Below, piece after piece: positions 38,001-50,641 of a stretch of DNA of 64,000 nucleotides. Position 1 is the stretch's first letter. Each line of letters opens with the position of its first letter. The stretch spans positions 1 through 64,000 of the forward strand of contig JAVXUO010002277.1 of assembly GCA_033065855.1 (NCBI GenBank), given 5' to 3'. The notes below the pieces were generated by a model that searched no databases, was not told the origin of the DNA, and worked only from the letters and a program-made list of their open reading frames with translations. The translations under genes and the position numbers were made by a program. This stretch comes from Escallonia rubra (Eukaryota; Streptophyta; Magnoliopsida; Escalloniales; Escalloniaceae).

Positions 38001-38999
38001 CTATGAAGAACCATAATGAACACGTTGTTGTACTAATTATGCAGAGTCATTGTACTTCCCCAGTTCTCCGTTGGAAACAAAAATAATGTACAGAGTGATG
38101 AATGAAGTACTTTGACACCTTATCATTCTGTTTCATGTTGTTGGGCCTGATTCATTGTTTTGAGTGCTAATTCATTTCATTCAACAGTTGTTCTTCTATG
38201 GTGTCCCTTCTCTTCTAGAGAGAGATCTCACTTGCTTTGACTTTGTGAATTTAACACATACACGTAAAATGCTCACTTATGATGTTAAGAAGAATCTTCT
38301 GTCTGATGCGTCGAGTGCAGATATATGCAGTTGGATCAGCATCGAATGATGGAATTCATCTTCTAGATTTCTATCCTGACCCCAGCTCCCCTTGCCATGT
38401 GGACAATGTGTAAGAAACTCACCCTAATTTTTCCCGAATCTACTCCAGCTTAGTACCACAAGAAGTGATTTATTGTGCTGTTCTGCTTACAAGATGCCGA
38501 ATGCAATTCCAGACCTCTGTTACCTGTGCTTTAACCATTTCCTTTTCTGGGCCTGCTGGCTTGCCAGTGACTTGCTGGGCAGTCTCTTACTTCTGTTCAT
38601 CTTCTTCTGCTTAAGTACTTTTTGACTTTTTTAGTTGTATGCTGCAGCGAATGCATGGACAGCTTGCCCAAGGACAACATCCAGCGCAAGCAAAACTGGT
38701 TTGTTCCGTTATCTGAAGGTGTTACTGCTTGTGCCAGCCATCCCCTCAATGGCACTATCGTAGCTGGAACAAAGGTTTGTACACCGAGGACGGACTAGCT
38801 TATTTATGTCCTATCGCTTATTTGTGTACCTTCATCCTTTCTAGTTGATATGCTTCGGCAACTTACTCATTTCTAGATGGACCCTAAAGCTTTCATTGAT
38901 GACCTGTTACAGCAATCATCGCTGTTGATGATTTCCCAGAAACAGCAACCATTCAAAGGAGCACATTGCAGTGACAACGAAGATCGGATAAATTCTTAA
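19901..38999 (+). CDS. WD40-repeat protein with two DWD (WDxR) motifs, 18 exons
   Basis: Spliced model, 506 aa, phases consistent throughout. Exons: 19901-19983, 20083-20179, 20281-20334, 20667-20723, 21742-21771, 23414-23504, 25656-25747, 28687-28761, 29184-29275, 32689-32818, 33025-33114, 33547-33612, 34475-34566, 35635-35700, 35805-35871, 38321-38409, 38648-38774, 38877-38999. The protein starts MGSHSSLDAYLVPLRSPDQ. WD-like units include GIYLASATKGGCLTVHDFE (from residue 108), VACASMSGSEVHIFDIGY (from 169), ASDTHGAIHVWDRR (to 240), FGACKNGMIHIWDLR (to 284) and VGSASNDGIHLLDFYPD (from about 398). WDRR 237-240 and WDLR 281-284 are WDxR motifs, which in the DWD family contact DDB1, so a role as a CUL4 ubiquitin-ligase substrate receptor is plausible but not shown. 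The subfamily was not identified. The first five exons are the least certain; exon 5 could start 4 bases earlier. The gene ends tail to tail with H3 copy 2. Confidence 0.85.
21772..23413 (+). other. Intron 5 of the WD40 gene
   Basis: No coding potential or repeat ends recognised. The exon that follows starts after TTTGTCAG. Confidence 0.5.
24768..25170. mobile_element. Possible MITE in WD40 intron 6
   Basis: Imperfect inverted repeats: TTAGAGCTTTTTTTGGTAGG on the left and, on the other strand, TAAGAGCTCGCTTAGTAGAG on the right, with purine-rich arms (GGGAGGGATGATGAACTTTC against GGAGGGATGATACTTTC in direct orientation). No clear target duplication was found. Confidence 0.35.
25719..25880 (+). 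repeat. 81-bp tandem duplication across the exon 7 splice donor
   Basis: Units 25719-25799 and 25800-25880 differ at only a few bases. Each contains the end of exon 7 (coding RWN, then NQDE) and a GAG/GT donor, at 25747/25748 (GTATGC) and 25828/25829 (GTGTGC). The DNA between the donors is open in the exon frame, so use of the second donor would add 27 residues. Confidence 0.9.
25881..28686 (+). other. Remainder of WD40 intron 7
   Basis: Contains a 34-bp minisatellite of three units at 27513-27612 (TACCAAGTTTTGTTT and ATTATCTACTG) and a pair of diverged direct repeats near 27700-27835 (TGCCTATGAACCAAA and TTTCGATCTATC). The remainder shows no gene; a purine-rich stretch near 26870-27060 gives short open frames only. 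Confidence 0.5.
28827..29058. repeat. GA / GGGA microsatellite in WD40 intron 8
   Basis: About 230 bp of almost pure purine on the plus strand: (GA)n, (GGGA)n and interruptions. It starts about 65 bp after the exon 8 donor and ends about 125 bp before exon 9. The 133-codon Arg/Glu/Gly ORF through it is an artefact. Confidence 0.95.
29276..32688 (+). other. Intron 9 of the WD40 gene
   Basis: The longest intron (3.4 kb). No gene, terminal repeats or tandem repeats were recognised; a C10 run lies at 32008-32018. Confidence 0.5.
36850..37199. mobile_element. Possible MITE in WD40 intron 15
   Basis: The left side CTACATGGACTCGGTACGAG with GTGTCCGGGTCGG pairs with a right side that on the other strand reads CTATGTTACATGGACTC and CCCGTGTCGGACACTCG. 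A 17-bp direct repeat (ACTTAATATAGCATGTG) precedes it. GTGTCCGACACG-type repeats of this kind are widespread in plant genomes; target duplication not resolved. Confidence 0.45.
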
Positions 39000-39690
39000 C
39001 TCAATTGACGAGCATGCCACAATCGCCAAGAAACTTGGTGCAACTCCCGAAGTTTGTCCACACCATAACTACCATTTAAAGAACTTGACCACGAGATTGC
39101 ACTGCAAGAGCTCTCCACCTCGGGGAAATTTGTACTACAAGGGACGCACATACGGCAAAGATGCCTATCAAAACACGGAATATGGGGAAGCCCAATGTGC
39201 ATTTGTACATGAAGATTGAGGTGTACTCGAATGCTTGTACGTTTGGAGGAAGATCTTGTTTACAAAGACCTTGCCTCGAGGCCTTATCATACAGAAACAG
39301 GAATGTTGAAATTGTCGAATTCTCTTTGTGCTTCTTCAATATATACGTCTTCACCTATTAAACATGTTTATCTGATTTCAACAACGTGAAGTTGAAAATT
39401 AAACATTTCCCCTCTTCAAATGGAACCTTCTCGAGTTATCATAGTAACAACAAGGCAACTTATTCAAAAAGAGGTCCTAAGACAAGATAAGGATCGTAGA
39501 CAAGTTTCCATAAACACAGATTACGAAGTCATAATCTCTAAGACGACTAACTCTGCTTTCAACTTAAATCATTTTTACATGAACAGAGATCAAAAGGGTT
39601 GAGATCCAAATTACAAGAAGTAACATAGAAATCTAGATCCCGAAATTAGATATTCGGGAGCCTAGACAAATGCAACTCTCTAGCTACTAA
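39000..39690. other. 3' region shared by the WD40 gene and H3 copy 2
   Basis: Convergent intergenic DNA of about 690 bp that must hold both 3' UTRs. From about 39150 it is homologous to the 3' flank of H3 copy 1 (5316-5990). Confidence 0.7.
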
Positions 39691-40725
<1,035 letters not shown>

Positions 40726-40729
40726 AGAT

Positions 40730-41170
40730 CATTCCGTTTTCAGTTTTTTCTCCAATTTTGTAAACTAGAGAAAAATATCGCCTTTGGAATATAGTTTTTG
40801 TTTTTTTTTTTCTTTCGGTTTTGAAAACCAATTCTTAAAACAAGGCTGTTTTTGAAAACTCTAATTTTGGACTTTTTGGTTTTGGTTTTTGTTTTGAAAC
40901 ACCCCCCCCCCCCCACCACCCGGGCCGCCATAGCCACCGCCCCCCTGCGGCTACCCTGCCGAGCCACCGCCATGCCCCACCACTGCCACATCAACCACCA
41001 CCAAAGAAAAATCTCAAAATAAAAACTGAGTAATCAAACACTCAAAAGAAAAAACTCAAAATAAAAATTGGATAAGAAACTCCCATTTGTTTTTGAAAAA
41101 AATAAAAATTAAACTGGTTTGGTTTTTATTTTTTTGGAAACAGAAAACCAAAACTGGAAGTAATTTCAAG
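40730..41170. mobile_element. MITE-like repeat, family member 1
   Basis: T-rich and A-rich arms with TTTTCAGTTTTTTCTCC on the left and AAACAGAAAACCAAAACTGG on the right, enclosing a CCACC-rich core (40900-41005). The plan matches 44656-45035 and 45374-45851, including the AATAAAAA-TTGG/GGGTTATCAAAC motifs. Ends are approximate. Confidence 0.45.
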
Positions 41171-44100
41171 CAGACCAAAGTCTCTAGTTTTTGCAAGGAC
41201 AACACTGTTGTTCTGGTGACTGATTTGCGGAGATTTTGGTCGTAGTGATTATGGTCAAAATTTTTGCAATTGATACTTGTTTTCAACCAAACCCTGTTAT
41301 TTAGATTCTGTTCGTTTTAATTGAGGATGAATATGATAATCGAAACACATTCCGTTCCTTTTTTAACCTCAAGATCAAAGTGGTGTTCCTATTATGGTCT
41401 TTGTGGAAAAAAAAGAATAGGAACAATGAATGTTATGACTTACGAAAAGAGATCTAAATCTCCTAAACTAGTTACCATTGCCGCGAAACATATTAGTATT
41501 AACTAAATGTATTAGGTGCATACTTAACACGGAAAAACAATTTAGACTAGACTTGCCAACAAATAAAGTCTTCATGGTTTCGTCGACAGGTAAGTTTGGC
41601 CCTTTTGTAACTTTTTGTGGGTGAAGTGCAACTTGGGATACCGGATGTCGTTTGAGTGTAGTATATCAAAGTTCTAAGATGTGTCACTGTACTTAAACAT
41701 TATTGCAGAAATAGTTTTTTGAGTACTTCATGTTGAAAATCTTCTTGAGGTTTTCTCAAATTAAGAAAATTTTCACTTACGTTTCGATATATCATTTCCC
41801 CACAGGAATGTGTAGATTAGTCCGGTTCCGCTCATGCTTGATTCGAAAGTTTTATTTTGTATAACCTAACCCAACCGAGGTTAGTTTCATAAAACTAGAA
41901 TCAGAACTTCTCAAGTTGTTTTACATTTTGGATTGGATCGGTGTGGACAATTTGGTGTATAACTATGAAAAAATGAAAGTCATTTCTAGTTATTTCCAAA
42001 ATCTATTTTTGGGAGAAGAGTTTTATGTCCACCTTGTTTTGTTTTTACTAATAATTTTTTTTTTCATTTTTCATCCTTTGTCTTTCAAGAATTTTGACAT
42101 ATCGGGACCTTCAACCCCCTTTTGCGAAACAGGTTGATAGGAACCCAGATTAAGGCCCAGTCTGACCTATATGTGTCCTCATTTAAAGCCGAAGTATTGA
42201 AGAAAATTGCATGAATTATGAAGAAATTTACACTCAAAATTTGAAAAACTTAGGCCATGTATGGCAGTGGCTCTTTTTTTGATTTCTACTTTTTAAACAT
42301 TGAATAAAATGTATTTGCACAATGACAATGGTTTTTCTTTTGTAGAAAACCAAAAATTAAATGTCATTTAGTACTGGCCATTTTAAAGAACACCGAATAG
42401 GTGTTTTGGATGTTTTCTACTAAAGACAGAGAAAATTTTACCGTTCTAATTCTTTAAAAAACACTCTTGAAAACTGTAATTAACACTGTACTGATACCGG
42501 CGATACCTGCCAATGCGTGTACATTCTAAAGATGTATTCGGAAAAAAACATAGTTATTATTTTGTGACCGTTCTTTATTTAGGAATTTTTTATGATATGT
42601 TAGGGAACAACAAACAGACAGGCCAAGAGCCATTGCCCCCGCCAGCGACACCAATGTCGCAAGGTTAACAAATTCTTACAATTGCTAATGATCTGACTGC
42701 CAAAACAAATTCGAAGTTCTAATTAATAGTTAGTTTATTTGAAGCAGCAGCTTTTGTTCATATCACTGGAGCAGTTAGCTTGATAGCAGATTCTTCATAG
42801 ATAAATGACAATCAAAACCATAACAGTGTGTTTGATTTGTTTGTTTGTATCCTTCGTACCTGTCTCTTTCCTTTTTCCATCAGCAGTCTTTTTGCTCGGT
42901 GGCAACCAAAGTTGTTTGATTAGTAGGCATATTTGTATGAAAGGTTCGGCAATGTGTCAGTTTATGGATGTTTTTGTGTGGTTATATTTTCTAGAGAGGG
43001 GAGCGACGGCAGCGGCAGAGGCTGGGGACGGGTCGAGGAGGATGGGGACATAGAAAAGAGGAATTGCCATGGCGGGATCAGACGACGACACCCTCTGATA
43101 CCATGTTACTAGTAATTTTTAGCTTCTCTTTTAAAACATTCCAAATACTTTTGTTCTTACCAGCTAGCTCTGTGAATGAGTTCAATAAAATTCATTTTCA
43201 ATCCCTATTCGAAATTCGAAAAAGCTTTTCGTTTTCTGCGCTTGTCCGGACCAGAATGGCAGCAGAAGAGTGGAGGATCTTTGATTTCAATATGCCATAT
43301 GCATGCAAGAGGAGCCTTAGATTGTCGTAAGCTCTCCATTTCGATTGTTTTTCTTAATGTTCTCGCTTGGAGGATTACTTTTTGGTTCTGGTTCTCATAT
43401 ATTGGAAGTATTTGGGTGTATTATTTAGGGTTCTTTTGTGCATGTGTCTTGTGTTTCTGGTATGGGCCTGTCCTTCCAGCTGAGTGAGGGCGTGCCTTTC
43501 CAGTCATATTGTACGTTCATTGACACATACAGGATACTTAGCTAGTCCAATTTGACCTAAGAACTGAAGTCAGTAAGTCTTGTGTTCATTGACACGCATG
43601 TATGCCTGCATTATTTTTCGAACTTGTCACTGTGGAACTAACACAACTCACGGAGTATCCGTCTCCATTATTGCTGTCACTGTGGAACTAACACAACTCA
43701 CGGAGTATCCGTCTCCATTATTGTCATGGGATTCCTTGTGGACCTTCTATGAGCTTTTCTTCGTACTTTTGTTATAAGATGATCGATCAAGATCACGCAT
43801 AATTCCAGAAAAAAAACTCATTATCGTGCCTAATCAGAATTTTGTCAAAGAATGAAACAACTAAAGGAGTGGTTAGGTGATGAAGATGGTGATGTCTATG
43901 GTGGTCTACCATTTTGGATGATATTGGGAGGGAGTATAAACAGACAAATACCACTCGCCATTTTGTGTCTAGCTAAGCCCTCATCAAGCGGGCAGCTACA
44001 TATATATAAATAGAGAATACTCAAATGTAATAAAGTAAGTTGCACTAAACAAGAGTTATAAAGTAAAAGCTTATATAATAACATGAAATGTGCACCTATT

Positions 44101-44648
44101 AATGACCAAACATGGGTAGTATTTTTTGTAAAGAACAAATGGAATCTGCTTTTTATTGCACGGAACAATCAAAACAGGACAAATGATAGACAAAATACGA
44201 GGAAGCCAGCAAGAAAACCTTATCATACTGCTTTTACTTTGGGAAGAATAACTTCTGAAAATGGCAGCAATTTTGAGACCATATACGCACAGAGTTTGGA
44301 GGTGTTTGGGTCATTTCACTTTCCACAGAGAAGTGAACCATGCTTCTGGCGTCTTTATCAGATCGTACGGTTGCTAGCTCGGGATTGATTGTATGCTTTA
44401 CCAACCTTGTTTTCTTCCCTCTTGTACAAAATCAAAATGCCATTCCCTTTTGTCTCTTTTTGGGCAAGGCTGCAAGGGATTGAAAGAGACGTTACGTTAC
44501 CTTCACGAGCACATAGATGAATTCTAAAATTGTTTCAAAATAAAAAACAGGGAGAGAGGAGACAGGTAACACAATGTGGCTATTGATCCCAAGTGTGTTC
44601 TTGTAGTGACTCACTGGCCAAATGGATCTCTAGTCACTTATACTTAGA
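41171..44648. other. Gene-free intergenic stretch
   Basis: Contains a recent 50-bp tandem duplication (43625-43724), a short GC-rich patch near 43005-43090, and an LTR primer-site-like CTCTGATACCATGTTA at 43092. Short ORFs only. Confidence 0.45.
43625..43724. repeat. 50-bp tandem duplication
   Basis: TGTCACTGTGGAACTAACAC and the following 30 bases occur at 43625 and again at 43675 with essentially no differences, which indicates a recent event. Confidence 0.9.
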
Positions 44649-44655
44649 AGTCACC

Positions 44656-45035
44656 TTTTTTGCCTGTTTGACACTACTCTCTTTTTTTTTTAGTTTTGGA
44701 AACTGGAAAAAAAAGTTGTGTTTGGTAATCGTTTTTCTTTTTTTATTCTTCAGTTTAAAAAATCAGTTTTTAAACTGAAGAAGAAAAAAAAAAAAACTCC
44801 AAAAATGAGTTTTTTTTTTGAGACCACCACCACCACCACTCTCCCACCGCCGGCAGCAACCTCCGGCGATCACTGCCGGCCAGCAGCCACCAAACACCGC
44901 CACCGCCAATCACCACAAAAAAAAAAACTGGGTTATCAAACACCCACTTGTTTTTGTAAAAAAATAAAATTAAACAGCTCTTTAATATATTTTTTTGGAA
45001 ACTGAAAAAAAAAAAAGTGTTGTCAAACAGAGCGG
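44656..45035. mobile_element. hAT-like MITE, family member 2
   Basis: The terminus GCCTGTTTGACACTACTC pairs with CGCTCTGTTTGACAACAC on the other strand. The element is flanked by AGTCACC (44649-44655 and 45036-45042), consistent with a 7-8 bp target duplication. The core holds CCACC/CCGCC repeats between poly(A) and poly(T) arms with an internal TTTAAAAAATCAGTTTTTAA palindrome. Confidence 0.6.
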
Positions 45036-45373
45036 AGTCACCAAGTTCACTTATGTTGCTCTCTTGGGCTAAGTTTCTAGAGGCGATGGCAGGTTAATAT
45101 GTCGTCTCACGGTTATCACTACGTACATTTTTCGTCCCCCTTTTCGAATCCTTTATCCACCGAGGAAATTAGACCACATTCTTTTCATTCTTTTAAATTT
45201 AAATAGAAGGATGTTGTACGATAGGACGCGACGAAGCTTTTTTGGTGGCAAACACGAAAAAAAAAGAAGAAGGTTAGAAACAACATGCATGCACACTGTG
45301 GGAAATTACTGAGAGCCATGTGTCCATCACGAAGAAGGTCCATATATAGGAAGACCCAAACTTAGCTTAAGCC

Positions 45374-45851
45374 AGGTTTGATCACTCTAAGTTTTTTTAG
45401 TTTTAAAAATTGAAAAAAAAGGGCGTTTGGTAAACATTTTTTTTTCAATTTAAAAAATCAGTTTTTAAACTGAAGAGTAAAAAAAAAACTTCAAAAACTG
45501 GTTTTTTTTTAGACCACCACCCTCGGCAGCCACCTCAGGCGACCAGCCGGCCGCCGGCGACCACCGCCAGTGGCTGTCGGCAGCCACCTCCGGCTGCCGG
45601 TGACTGCCGGCAACCACCTCCGGCCGCCGGCCACCACCACCACCACCACCACCATCGACCACCGCTACGCCCCACCACCGCCACCGCAAACCATAAAAAA
45701 AAAAGTCAAAATAAAAAGGGTTACCAAACACCAAAAAAAAAAAACTCAAAAAAAAAAAGGGTTATCAAACACCTTGTTTTTATAATAAAAAAAAATTAAG
45801 CTGCTTTTTAAAAACTGAAAACCAAATTTTTTTTTGTCAAACGAAGCCTAA
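45374..45851. mobile_element. hAT-like MITE, family member 3, 8-bp TSD
   Basis: Related to the element at 44656-45035: the same TTTAAAAAATCAGTTTTTAA palindrome, a CCACC-rich core (45515-45690) and the GGGTTATCAAACACC motif. It is flanked by identical CTTAAGCC (45366-45373 and 45852-45859). The right terminus reads AGGCTTCGTTTGACAAA on the other strand. Confidence 0.65.
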
Positions 45852-45859
45852 CTTAAGCC

Positions 45860-48800
45860 AATGGAACTTGATCTGTCTTAAGTGTATATGCCAATTTATT
45901 ATTCTCACATCATCAATATGATACTAAGTAACTCCAACGTGCACCTCAACGATCTTCCCTTCACGTGTGTCTCCATCCACCGTCGAAGCCACTGGCGGAC
46001 CACAAGCACGACCTTTGGGAACAAAGGTGACCCCCCAAATTTTGGAATTTTTTTTTCAATAATGGGTATTCATAATTAAAATATTCACGAGAACGCCACT
46101 GTATTGTAATATTAATGAATTAGGGTTTCTTTTTGTTTGCTTTTGACTTCTTGTGCCACTAGCCGTCACGGTCTTCGTCTTTTTCTTTTCCTTGCTCCAT
46201 TTTCATTATTTAAAATTCTAAATTTCAAATCTCCATATTACAAAAAATAAGAATAGATTAATGTCAGTTTTTAGTTTAAATTCTTATAGTCTATTAACTT
46301 ATACATACACTATAATATACATGTAAGAGTTTTTAGTTTTTCATGTTTAATTTATGTGAACTTGAAGCTTTTAGAATTCTTTTATGTTAACTGTCAATTT
46401 TTTTTCCTAATGAATTTTTGATCGTCCTAGTTACACTTCCTGGGTCCGTATTTGACCAAAGCTCCCCATTGCGTCCTGCTATGCCAAGAATCACTATTCT
46501 TCCAAGAGTCACCGACACGAGTGTAAGGCATAGCTCGCCACCATGGCCTTTGATACCATGAGATTACAAGAACCCGGTGTCTATCCACACTTACTTGATA
46601 TCAGATTGACATAACTCTACACGTATATCTTAACAAACTCGCGGTTCAAGTTCTCCAACAATAGCGTGGAGTCATAACTGTAACGTTAGAAACTTCAACA
46701 AACACTAAAATCTAGTATGTTGTAAATCAAAAGTTTATATTTTCGTCATGTTATGTTGGATATATTCCCTATGATGAGGATTAAGATGAAATGCCATGTC
46801 CATTAAAGTGAAAGGGACTTTTATATGTGAACGGGCATATAACTTCATAGTTTAAACTTTTGGGTCAAGTTGTGTTCTGCCATGTATATACATAGAGGCC
46901 AGTGAATTTACAGTGACTCACGATGTACCATTTGCATGCTGACAAATGGCATCATAGTCTAATATGGATGGAAAGTATCATGGACAAAAAAGGTCTAAGG
47001 AAGATGAGACTTGGTGACCAGCGAATATATAAACACTGTAATTAATTCGCGAAAAAGAGTGAAAAAAGGAAAAAACGCATATTGAAAAGCAACTAATTGA
47101 GATATCAAAGGTTCAAATTTGGTAGATTCATGCGCAAGGGTAGATTCACGTGTGAGGTTAGATTCACAAGAACGTTGGAAATATCCACGTGTTACGATGT
47201 GATGACGAAGTCTCACATCGATATCATGTGACGAGACTTAGAAATTTAAATCTACTTGTAAATGAACTCATCGTCTAATAGCTTAAGTTCTTAAGTCGAG
47301 TTGAATAGGCACACATATGCATGAGCTTCTACAACTAGAGGGGAGGCCTAACATTTGTTTGACCAACGCGTCAATGCAAAGTGGGAACCTCCAAACAAGT
47401 TTTGATGGCATATATAGGAATTTTTGTAATATAATGTCCCCTGTATGTGTATGTGTGTGCGCGCGCGCGTGCGTGTTGATGATTTTCCCTTACATCAAAA
47501 TGACAATACAAAAACATGATCCCTTTGGGGCTGTGTTTCCTCTTATGTGCCTAGTAAGAGTCGTACAAGAAACTTGCATTGAATGATAAAAGATGCCATA
47601 CATGCTGCATAATTACTCATTCACAATGAAGGGCCTTTATTTATTCTGCAGTGGGTTACCTGCCATGGAGGTTTCCTTCGATTCTAAGCTAACATTAACC
47701 CAATAATGGATTTTGGATCATACCACCCACCAGCTACCTCCATGAAATTAAAAGACGAGAAACACTAGCCTTTCTGGTCACCAGCTTTATTACTCTTGAA
47801 GCGTCTGTCTCATCACAATCATAAATTATAAACCAGCTTTATTCCAGAATATAGATCTAATATGAGTGGGGAATAGGGTTGACGTAATGTGAAGTGCAAT
47901 GTTTATTTAGTTGTTTTTGTAGTAAATACGTGTCGCTGAAAATGTTAACGGTTGTTAGTAAAGAAGTCATTATAACATTTTTGATGATTCTTCTAAAAAT
48001 GCATGTTTTCTAATATGGTCTTCAAAACACAAATTTTTTTTTGTTCTCCCAAAAAACAAATTTGCATGAAAGAAAAATTAACAAAAACCAACATCACTCC
48101 TGGAAAGGTAATTATCTCAAACATGCTCAACAATGCAATGAGCCGCTTGGTTTTTGAGCATCGAACATAGTTGATATGAGTGTTTTCTAAAATTCTTGTA
48201 ATTACATCAAAATTAAATTTGGATTCTTATTGATCTAATTGTGTCCTTAAGCTAGATATATAAATTAGGTTCACTTTGCTAGATTCCTCCTTATAAATAT
48301 TCGGTTTACCTGTTGCCTTGAGTAAAAGGAGATATAGTTATACTAGGAGCCTTCCAAAACTGAACACCGTAACAAAGTACACTATCTTTTAGTATGTTCT
48401 TTCACAATTTGAACGCTCACACGCACACAAAAATATAGTAGATACGTACGCACGCTCATTAACAACAATTTCTTGTAATGTATCCTGTAACCCTTGAGTC
48501 ATCCATCTACCGTTCTCCGCTTTTTTATATATGATATGTCATCATTATTTATGAACATTAGCTTGAAGCAGGGCGCGAGGCCACAACTTTTTGACAAGGG
48601 GTGCAAAAAATATTAGGGCATGTTCTAACTTTTTGGTTCTTCAGTACATACAGAAATCAACAACTACTCATTCTGTTCTAATAAATTTGAATACTCATGT
48701 ACTTTTTTGACAACTTTCAAAGCCAAAATTTGTTTATTTTCTCCGCAGACGATATAATTACACATATCAACATTACATAAACTCATTAGGTATTTTTAGA

Positions 48801-49328
48801 CAAGTCAAAGAGGGTAAATCTAGGATAAAGTCAATGTTTAGTTCTATCCTGCAGGAAATCTTCGAAGAAGTCAGGTACGGGCCGGGCTCAACCTTTGGAA
48901 CGGACATGGCATTTTTTTTTTTGGTTCCTAATAGTACTTCACTAGGTAAGGCACTAAAATGTGAGTTGAGGGTACCCTTGCACATATACCAAGCTAAACT
49001 ACTGAGGTTTTTTTTTTTTCATTCTTTTTTGTTTTGTCTTGGAAACCAAGAAATTTTATGTATTAAACATTTCTTTCAATCGCGCATTGTGGAGTGACTC
49101 TCCTACATTCATCATGATATAGAAGGTTGGACAGAAATATTGGCGCATGATCCGATATCTGGTAATAGTTACGCCAGTGACTTGCTTGTTTTGGCATTAT
49201 GTTCGCACGAAAAGTTACTTTCTCTATATATGTACATATTTGACTTACAGGTTCTACAGACGCCTAAGGAGTGCCCTACAGTATGAACCAAAGTCTCTAT
49301 GGGATTGAGGGGAAGGAGGGGTGGGTGG
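45860..49328. other. Gene-free intergenic stretch
   Basis: No coding region recognised. Items seen: a primer-site-like TTTGATACCATGAGATTAC at 46549, a short alternating GT/GC run at 47450-47475, and several poly(T) runs. Confidence 0.4.
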
Positions 49329-49640
49329 GGTTGCGTCAAACGTTACCATGATTTTCTTGTAGTTCAGGTCCCAAGCTAACGAAAGACCTTCATGAACTGC
49401 CCTTCTTTCCGTAGCTTGCCTTCCGGTGCACCTTAGTCTTCGGGAACAACCGGCAATCTAGTGCCCTATATGATCACGAAGTATAGTTGCAATTAATGCC
49501 TGCTCGACTGTTCGTTCGGTTTGCGTTGCCACCAGAATTAATTTTTATCCAATCCTGAGGTGGAGGTCTCCATCGGATCACGATATGGTTATTTCGAGGA
49601 TGGTGCTTCTCATGTACGTTAGTGAAGAGTCTCATTGACC
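49329..49640 (-). pseudogene. Decayed retroelement RNase H (RVT_3-like) fragment
   Basis: Minus-strand translation gives RWRPPPQDWIKINSGGN followed by NSRAGI, the usual start of the RNase H-like domain in plant non-LTR elements. After a frameshift ERRAVHEGLSLAWDLNYKKIMVTFDAT follows, the second helix and the strand with the Asp of that domain. The first catalytic Asp (normally in VDGA) is replaced in SGGN, and the frame is broken, so it is inactive. Confidence 0.65.
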
Positions 49641-49719
49641 AATTCCACAAGTTTGGAAAAAGTACTTGGAGTATAGCAACCGAAGTTAATATCATCTTTG
49701 CATACAAGAAGTAAGCGTT

Positions 49720-50641
49720 AACTAGTTTTCACAAGAGTGTAAGAATAGGCGTTCCTTTCCCAAATCTAACGCTCAGCTCAGCTGAAAAGTTTGTTATTCT
49801 TAGTGCAAAGTGAACACTTTGATGATCGTGGATCATCATGCACATCCATTTTCAAATGGCACCTTCATTTTAAACAGAAGAAAGGCACTTTTGGCATGTG
49901 GAGGTTGACAAACTTCGCTTTTCGTTGGGAGGGGTGGGTTGCTTGAGAAAGAAAACAATGACATTTTCCAACAAAGTGGTTATGGGGAACATCACAACTT
50001 CAGCAGAATAAACATTCTGCAGTCCTACATGGAATTCCATTTCCACATGAAGTCACCAAGAACAATGAGAGAACCCCCATCAAATACAGTAAACCCATTT
50101 CCCTCATTGCCCCACTTCACTCTCCATTTTTGCTAAAATGTCACTGTTTCCTCAATGGGCACTCCTGTAAACCGACTCACCAAAAGAGTCTTGTTTGGTC
50201 CCCTCACAGTGTCGTTGTTATACCTCTCGCACGAGATCCACTGTTGAGATGACTCGTGAGAGAAAGGGAGAAGACAAGGAGTGCTTGGAAGGAACTTGAT
50301 TCTTCTGTCCCCCCACCTCAGCCTTCTTTTGGCCCTGTACAGCTAGGTATTTTCTGATGTACCAGAGTGCCCCCCGTACCCCTCTCAACTCCATTGCCTT
50401 CATATGTAAACAATACCTTGTCATTATTAGTTACCTAATACTAGCACTATGGTGTGTTAGATAAAGACGTGCCAAGAAACATGTCATTATCGCCATCTGA
50501 TCACTGTGACAAGTTCTTGCTTGGCCTCCTCATGAAAGAGGGCCTTATCTCATTCTCATGTGGGAGCATCTTTACTCTAATTGTGTTGTTTTATCCTCAT
50601 AGAATGAACCCACTTACAAAAGAGAATCATGGGCATATTAG
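49720..50641. other. Gene-free stretch
   Basis: No motif or repeat recognised apart from short ORFs. Confidence 0.4.

Noticed and set aside
42250-42480. Fourth member of the MITE family of 40730-45851
   Set aside because: Shares only T-rich arms and short TTTAAA motifs; termini and target duplication could not be matched.
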